This document shows positions 6,363 to 9,699 of a DNA stretch of 9,699 nucleotides, one piece after another. The notes under the pieces were generated by a model, which saw nothing but the letters and a program-made list of their open reading frames with translations, was not told the DNA's origin and ran no database searches. The stretch is from contig JAAVAA010000071.1 in the NCBI GenBank assembly GCA_014804285.1, forward strand, positions 11,314-21,012. Reading direction: 5' to 3'. Source of the DNA: Lachnospiraceae bacterium (GTDB taxonomy: Bacteria; Bacillota; Clostridia; Lachnospirales; Lachnospiraceae). The first letter of the stretch is position 1, and each line of letters starts with the position of its first letter. The position numbers and the translations under genes were made by a program.

Positions 6363-6375
6363 TTTTATTATATAA
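6335..6375. repeat. 41-bp near-perfect palindrome covering the pyr promoter (candidate operator)
   Basis: The core arms AATAAAATTGT (6341-6351) and ACAATTTTATT (6359-6369) are perfect reverse complements around the seven-base CTGATGA. After one mismatch (6340 against 6370) pairing resumes for five more bases on each side, giving 17-base arms with a single mismatch. The repeat covers the -35, the spacer and five of the six -10 bases. It lies upstream of the predicted start, so it acts as DNA rather than leader RNA, which suggests binding of a dimeric regulator. Confidence 0.7.
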
Positions 6376-6429
6376 ATTAATTCACCTATTAATCTTCTGG
6401 AATCAAATGCCAATATTGAAGCCGCCCGA

Positions 6430-6467
6430 GCATAATAAAGAACCGGCCACGCATCTGCATGGCCGGT
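6430..6467 (-). terminator. Intrinsic terminator after the PrcB-like lipoprotein gene
   Basis: A GC-rich 8-bp stem ACCGGCCA (6442-6449) with TGGCCGGT (6460-6467) begins five bases after the TAA of the lipoprotein gene. In the minus direction it is followed by the T-rich TCTTTATTAT. The plus-strand side also has a TTTTT run (6469-6473), so it could stop transcription in both directions. It separates the lipoprotein gene from the pyr promoter. Confidence 0.85.
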
Positions 6468-6471
6468 GTTT

Positions 6472-6921
6472 TTAATTAAATACTACCGGTTTATCCACAA
6501 ATTCTGTTTTTAGGACAATGTACGGAGTAGATGGTGCCTTTTTCTTTCCTGCTGCCGGGTCGGAGGGATCCGGTCCCAACAGAGTCGTATCCGCATAAAT
6601 CGCATTCTCCGTAAGGTAAAGGGCATTGACCGCAATACTGTATCCTCCGCTTACCTGCTCTCCGTATCCGATACAGATATACATAAATCCGTTGTCCTGA
6701 TAAGTTACTTTAAAGGGAGACTCCTTCTTCTCTTCGATCACTGCTTTCAATTCCTCAGGAATATTCTCATCCGCCAGCACCGTGAACTCCAGATCTTTTA
6801 TCTTTTCCATCGGATCTCTTTTTTCACTACAGCCTGCAAGCAGGGCAAGGGAAAGCAGCCCCAACATGCCAAGTATACATCTCACATATCCTGTTCCACG
6901 ATTTCTCATCTGATCACCCAT
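6472..6921 (-). CDS. PrcB-like lipoprotein next to the HtrA protease
   Basis: A 149-residue lipoprotein. The N-terminus has basic residues, a hydrophobic stretch and the lipobox LLAGC, so signal peptidase II should cleave before Cys31 (Cys27 if the ATG at 6909 is used) and anchor the protein on the outer membrane face. The mature part carries a domain like PrcB_C (recall, not a search): EFTVLADENIPEEL (about 45-58), the YGEQVSGGYSI block (about 85-95) and a final PYIVLKTEFVDKPVVF. PrcB in Treponema is a lipoprotein that partners a surface protease. The ATG at 6921 is only weakly supported (AAAGGA lies 14 bases upstream); the one at 6909 has GGTGAT close before it, so the start is uncertain. 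It lies 108 bases after htrA in the same direction, with a hairpin between. It ends in the terminator at 6430-6467. Confidence 0.85.
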   Translation of the reverse strand: MGDQMRNRGTGYVRCILGMLGLLSLALLAGCSEKRDPMEKIKDLEFTVLADENIPEELKAVIEEKKESPFKVTYQDNGFMYICIGYGEQVSGGYSIAVNALYLTENAIYADTTLLGPDPSDPAAGKKKAPSTPYIVLKTEFVDKPVVFN

Positions 6922-6973
6922 AAATTACACCATTTCCTTTTTATAATCTATGAGTACACCGGAAAAAGAATAC

Positions 6974-7020
6974 CTTATAATTGAAAGCATCAGAATTTCT
7001 CCGATGCCTTCAATTATAAG
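6974..7020 (-). terminator. Long hairpin after htrA, probable weak terminator or processing signal
   Basis: Arms of 18 bases (6974-6991 and 7003-7020) pair with one mismatch around an 11-base loop, starting nine bases after the htrA TAA. In RNA the GC-containing part is GCATC/GATGC, flanked by AT pairs (CTTATAATTGAA against TTCAATTATAAG). The 3' arm itself begins with a TTTC run after GATGC, and a TTCTTTTTC stretch follows a few bases past the stem. It is not a clean stem plus T-run, so partial read-through into the lipoprotein gene is plausible. Confidence 0.55.
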
Positions 7021-7029
7021 ACTATATAG

Positions 7030-8481
7030 TTACCGCATAGTGCTTTGCTTTCCTAATGTTACGCTGATCACGTCCTCCTCATAACCTTCGTACATCATTT
7101 TCATAACCGTAAGTTCAACGGTATCTCCTGCCGCAAAGTAGCTTAACTCTTCCTTAAGCTCCGCCATGGAATCAATTTCTTCATCGTTCAACGCCGTGAT
7201 AATGTATCCTCTTGTGATTCCTGCCCGATCCGCTGCTCCTCCTTCAATAACGGAAGACACATAAACTCCCTGAGGCACATTGTATAATTCGGAATAATCT
7301 GAATAAACATCAACACCAGTAATTCCCAAGTAACCTCTCTGATCCTCTGCCACCTTTAATCTGGTTTCCTTGGACATTAAATTTTCAATAATTGGCTTTA
7401 CATCGGAGATCGGGATCGCATAACCCATTCCTTCTACTGCGGAACCGCCAATCTTGTTTGAATTAATGCCGATCACTTCGCCCTGCATGTTAAGCAGTGC
7501 GCCTCCGGAATTTCCGGGATTGATGGCAGCATCCGTCTGGATAAAGGTATTAATTTCTACATCGGAGGCTGTTACATCCGGCAGTTCTCCATCTGATGTA
7601 GGGATTGCCCGGTTCAGAGCACTGACAACACCGGTTGTAACCGACTGACCATATCCTAATGCATTACCGATTGCAATAGCCGGCTCTCCCACGATCAGTG
7701 AATCGCTGTCTCCAAGCTTTGCAATGGCAATGGCATACATGGTGTCGCTGCTAATATCACTCAACTGCACCGCAATCACAGCTAGGTCTTTATCAATATC
7801 AGCACCCTTGATCTGGGCCTCAGCCTGTGTTCCGTCAACAAACTGCACGGTCAGCTCTTCTGCCTGTGCGACTACATGCTGATTGGATACCAATAAAAGC
7901 TCTGTGTCGTTTTGACCTACAATAAATCCGGAACCAGCGCTCCTTGCTTCACTACTGTATTCCTGTCCAAAGAAGGACATTCTCTCCACATAACGATTAT
8001 TGATAGACACTACTGACGGCATAACCGCTTTGACAACCTCTGTCACATCTGTTACCGTCGTGTAATAAGAGGAGGTCTGGGTCTGTGCAATATCGTTTTC
8101 CTGCCCTTCCTCCGCCATTACCGAAACAGATTCCGGACTCTCTTCCATTTTCTCCGATTGCTGTGTGTCAGGAGTTTCTATTACTTTTATTTGGTTTTTC
8201 CCGCTGATTCTTTCTCCTAAAATATTCCCTGCCGTGGTTACTGCAAAAAATCCCATTCCTGCAAAAACGCCAAAGAACAGTCCACAGCATAGCGCCACCG
8301 CTATTTTCTTTCCTGTGCCAAAGCTCTTTTGGGGCTCCGGTGTCTTTCTGACAGGCACTCCGCCCATGGAACCGGTCTGTCCATACCCGCCGCCTCCAAA
8401 ATTGTCCATACGGCTGCTTTCGTTTTCTGTGTGGCTGGTATCATAATGATAAGTATTGTTTGGATAATTATTTTCGTACAT
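7030..8481 (-). CDS. htrA: Membrane-anchored HtrA/DegP-type serine protease with PDZ domain
   Basis: Family S1C protease, 483 residues, for degradation or quality control of misfolded proteins outside the membrane. Order of parts: a cytosolic Asn/Tyr/Ser/Gly-rich tail (1-57, including a GGGGYG run), one membrane segment (about 59-83, AVALCCGLFFGVFAGMGFFA), an acidic linker (about 100-140), the trypsin-like domain (about 145-375) with the full triad His202 (SNQHVV), Asp232 (DKDLAVI) and Ser325 (NPGNSGGALL), and one PDZ domain (about 383-478, with GYLGI and GVYVSSVIEGGAADRAG). The ATG at 8481 has AAAGAGGT (8489-8496) upstream. Only 59 bases separate it from the glycosyltransferase stop with no terminator, so read-through is possible; a weak TTGAAC-N18-TAGCAT match overlaps that stop. 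The assignment is strong; the choice of symbol among htrA, degP and htrB paralogues is not. Confidence 0.95.
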   Translation of the reverse strand: MYENNYPNNTYHYDTSHTENESSRMDNFGGGGYGQTGSMGGVPVRKTPEPQKSFGTGKKIAVALCCGLFFGVFAGMGFFAVTTAGNILGERISGKNQIKVIETPDTQQSEKMEESPESVSVMAEEGQENDIAQTQTSSYYTTVTDVTEVVKAVMPSVVSINNRYVERMSFFGQEYSSEARSAGSGFIVGQNDTELLLVSNQHVVAQAEELTVQFVDGTQAEAQIKGADIDKDLAVIAVQLSDISSDTMYAIAIAKLGDSDSLIVGEPAIAIGNALGYGQSVTTGVVSALNRAIPTSDGELPDVTASDVEINTFIQTDAAINPGNSGGALLNMQGEVIGINSNKIGGSAVEGMGYAIPISDVKPIIENLMSKETRLKVAEDQRGYLGITGVDVYSDYSELYNVPQGVYVSSVIEGGAADRAGITRGYIITALNDEEIDSMAELKEELSYFAAGDTVELTVMKMMYEGYEEDVISVTLGKQSTMR

Positions 8482-8540
8482 GGCAATTACCTCTTTTCTT
8501 TTCTGTGTTACTACATGCTAAGTATATTCACTAATTGTGT

Positions 8541-9509
8541 TCAATTTGTGACAGAATTTTGTTTTTTCTGTTGTCTCCAATAATCCTTATTCATGGAACA
8601 TGCCGCCACCATCTTCTGTGGCAGCTTCCGATACCTCTTTCCAAGAAAATATCCTGCGTATTTGCATACACTTTGCCAGAAAAGTTTTACGATCAGCCAT
8701 GGCTTTCCTTTTTGCACTAAATAAATACAGGTATTTTTAATCAGGCGTATCCCTTCGGATTCCGCCGTTATCCCCCCAAAAATTTCCGGATACTGGGCAT
8801 GAGATACCCCCAGATCAAAATTGCGGTGAAATTGCTGCAAGCCAGTGTAATTATGAGAATGTATCACTTGGGCATCCGCAGCATAGGCAATTCCAAATCC
8901 TGCATCCAACACCCTGCGTGCATAAATCATATCCTCATTAAATATGGTGCGTGGCACAAAGCCTCCCAGCGTATCAAAGGTTTCTCTCCGGTATGCGGCA
9001 CATACGTTAGATGCAAAAAAGGCTTTAATTCCTAACTCCGGAATATCCTCTGCACATTTCACTCTGGAGATTTCCGGATAATTAAAGCCTCTGGTAAACG
9101 CCTCCAAAACACCGCAGTCCTGATTTGGAAGCTGTCTTCCGTAAGAAATGGCTATCTTAGAGTCTTTAAATGGAGTCAGTAAGTTTTGGAGCAGGTTGTC
9201 ATCCTTTGGCATGCAATCATCGGTAAGCATGACAAAATAGGGACTGTCCGACAAGGACACTCCGTAATTTCTGGTTTTTCCGTGATCAAAATCTTCCTTT
9301 GAGATATGCCGTATCAGCAGATTATCATATTTTTGCAGCAACTCTTGTTCCGAGATTCTTTCATCAAAACATTTCTTTTCCGTATTGATAATAATAATCC
9401 TTTTCAAGTACTGCCTCTGTCTGCTCAACATATCCAGAAGCTGTAGAAATGTTTTCTTCGGTTTATAAACCGGAATGATAACATCCGCCCTTGTCCTCAC
9501 AATATCCAT
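8541..9509 (-). CDS. Family 2 glycosyltransferase, rhamnosyltransferase-like
   Basis: A 322-residue GT-A fold glycosyltransferase that would transfer a sugar from a nucleotide donor to a surface polysaccharide or glycolipid at the inner membrane face. Seen: the N-terminal nucleotide-binding strand ADVIIPVYKP (8-17), FDHGKTRNYG (74-83), which resembles the HGGTRN block of rhamnosyltransferases, the metal-binding TDD (96-98), the acceptor-side NEDMIYARR (191-199) with the likely catalytic base Glu192-Asp193, and HSHNYT (217-222). Hydrophobic segments near 271-290 may give membrane association. The ATG at 9509 has GGAGGT (9515-9520) five bases upstream. It is separated from the gene further up by a terminator, so it starts its own unit, possibly including htrA. 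Donor and acceptor cannot be told from sequence. Confidence 0.92.
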   Translation of the reverse strand: MDIVRTRADVIIPVYKPKKTFLQLLDMLSRQRQYLKRIIIINTEKKCFDERISEQELLQKYDNLLIRHISKEDFDHGKTRNYGVSLSDSPYFVMLTDDCMPKDDNLLQNLLTPFKDSKIAISYGRQLPNQDCGVLEAFTRGFNYPEISRVKCAEDIPELGIKAFFASNVCAAYRRETFDTLGGFVPRTIFNEDMIYARRVLDAGFGIAYAADAQVIHSHNYTGLQQFHRNFDLGVSHAQYPEIFGGITAESEGIRLIKNTCIYLVQKGKPWLIVKLFWQSVCKYAGYFLGKRYRKLPQKMVAACSMNKDYWRQQKKQNSVTN

Positions 9510-9558
9510 TGTCGACCTCCACGCCGCATTATCACTTAAGCTCCCAAGTATTACTTCC

Positions 9559-9598
9559 CTGCAAATTTACAAAAGGGACCAGCTTACGTTGGTCCCTT
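9559..9598 (-). terminator. Intrinsic terminator after the gene at the right edge
   Basis: In the minus direction AAGGGACCA (9598-9590) pairs with TGGTCCCTT (9581-9573), a perfect 9-bp stem around an eight-base centre that can add a GC pair. The T-rich TTTTGTAAATTT follows. It lies five bases after the TAG of the partial gene and insulates the glycosyltransferase from it. Confidence 0.88.
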
Positions 9599-9603
9599 CT
9601 CTG

Positions 9604-9699
9604 CTATTTAATGTACTGACTGGTATCCGCCTTGATCTTTTCGCTGTATTCCTTTACCTGATCGGAAGGTTCATAATCATAATCCTGGAACAGGAATCC
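9604..9699 (-). CDS. 3' end of an unrecognised gene (last 31 codons)
   Basis: Reading the minus strand from the window edge gives 31 codons ending in TAG at 9604-9606. The tail is acidic and charged, with DYDYEPSDQVKEYSEKIKAD followed by TSQYIK at the end. That this is a real coding end is supported by the open frame, the natural amino-acid make-up and the intrinsic terminator five bases downstream. The fragment has no motif I recognise, and no function is proposed. Confidence 0.6.
   Translation of the reverse strand, partial: GFLFQDYDYEPSDQVKEYSEKIKADTSQYIK

Noticed and set aside
6390..6410. A PyrR-binding RNA motif suggested by ATTCCAGAAGATT on the minus strand
   Set aside because: It departs from the GAGG-containing consensus and lies upstream of the predicted transcription start, so it would not be in the leader RNA.
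9510..9572. A promoter for the glycosyltransferase gene based on GATAAT in TGATAATG
   Set aside because: No acceptable -35 lies at 16-18 bases. A promoter is expected after the terminator, but this sequence does not identify it.

Overview
The window looks like chromosomal DNA of an anaerobic, spore-forming and probably motile member of the Firmicutes (Clostridia, most likely Lachnospiraceae). The reasons are moderate GC with AT-rich spacers, strong AGGAGG-type ribosome binding sites, a mother-cell spore-coat type gene with a sigma-E-like promoter, a sigma-D/sigma-28-like promoter, a dihydroorotate dehydrogenase of the PyrK/PyrDB type, and a clostridial-style HtrA. The genus is inference. I see no mobile element, CRISPR array, tRNA or rRNA.

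Layout. Every gene but one lies on the minus strand. From the left edge: the 5' part of ispE (minus, cut by the window edge) with its own sigma-A-like promoter; then a lone plus-strand gene (768-1379) for a 203-residue protein of unknown function, divergent from ispE and behind a sigma-28-like promoter. It converges on a sipL-like gene (1445-3016, minus), and the two share a bidirectional terminator. Next is the pyrimidine cluster pyrC-pyrK-pyrD (6266 down to 3199), then a small PrcB-like lipoprotein gene (6472-6921), an HtrA/DegP-type membrane-anchored serine protease (7030-8481), a family 2 glycosyltransferase (8541-9509), and the last 31 codons of an unrecognised gene ending in its own terminator.

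How the parts work together. PyrC makes dihydroorotate from carbamoyl aspartate. PyrD with PyrK oxidises it to orotate and passes electrons to NAD through FMN, the 2Fe-2S cluster and FAD. pyrK and pyrD are translationally coupled (TGATG overlap). The HtrA protease and the PrcB-like lipoprotein would both sit on the outer face of the membrane and may act together in envelope protein quality control. The glycosyltransferase probably serves surface polysaccharide synthesis.

Most interesting non-coding signals: (1) a 41-bp, nearly perfect palindrome covering the whole pyr promoter, with no PyrR-type attenuator in the leader; (2) a textbook sigma-E promoter before the sipL-like gene, which also settles its GTG start; (3) a sigma-28-like promoter before the orphan plus-strand gene, linking that unknown protein to the motility regulon; (4) interleaved inverted repeats after pyrD that could fold as an H-type pseudoknot. 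None of this proves a wholly new system; the orphan sigma-28 gene and the pyr palindrome are the best leads.
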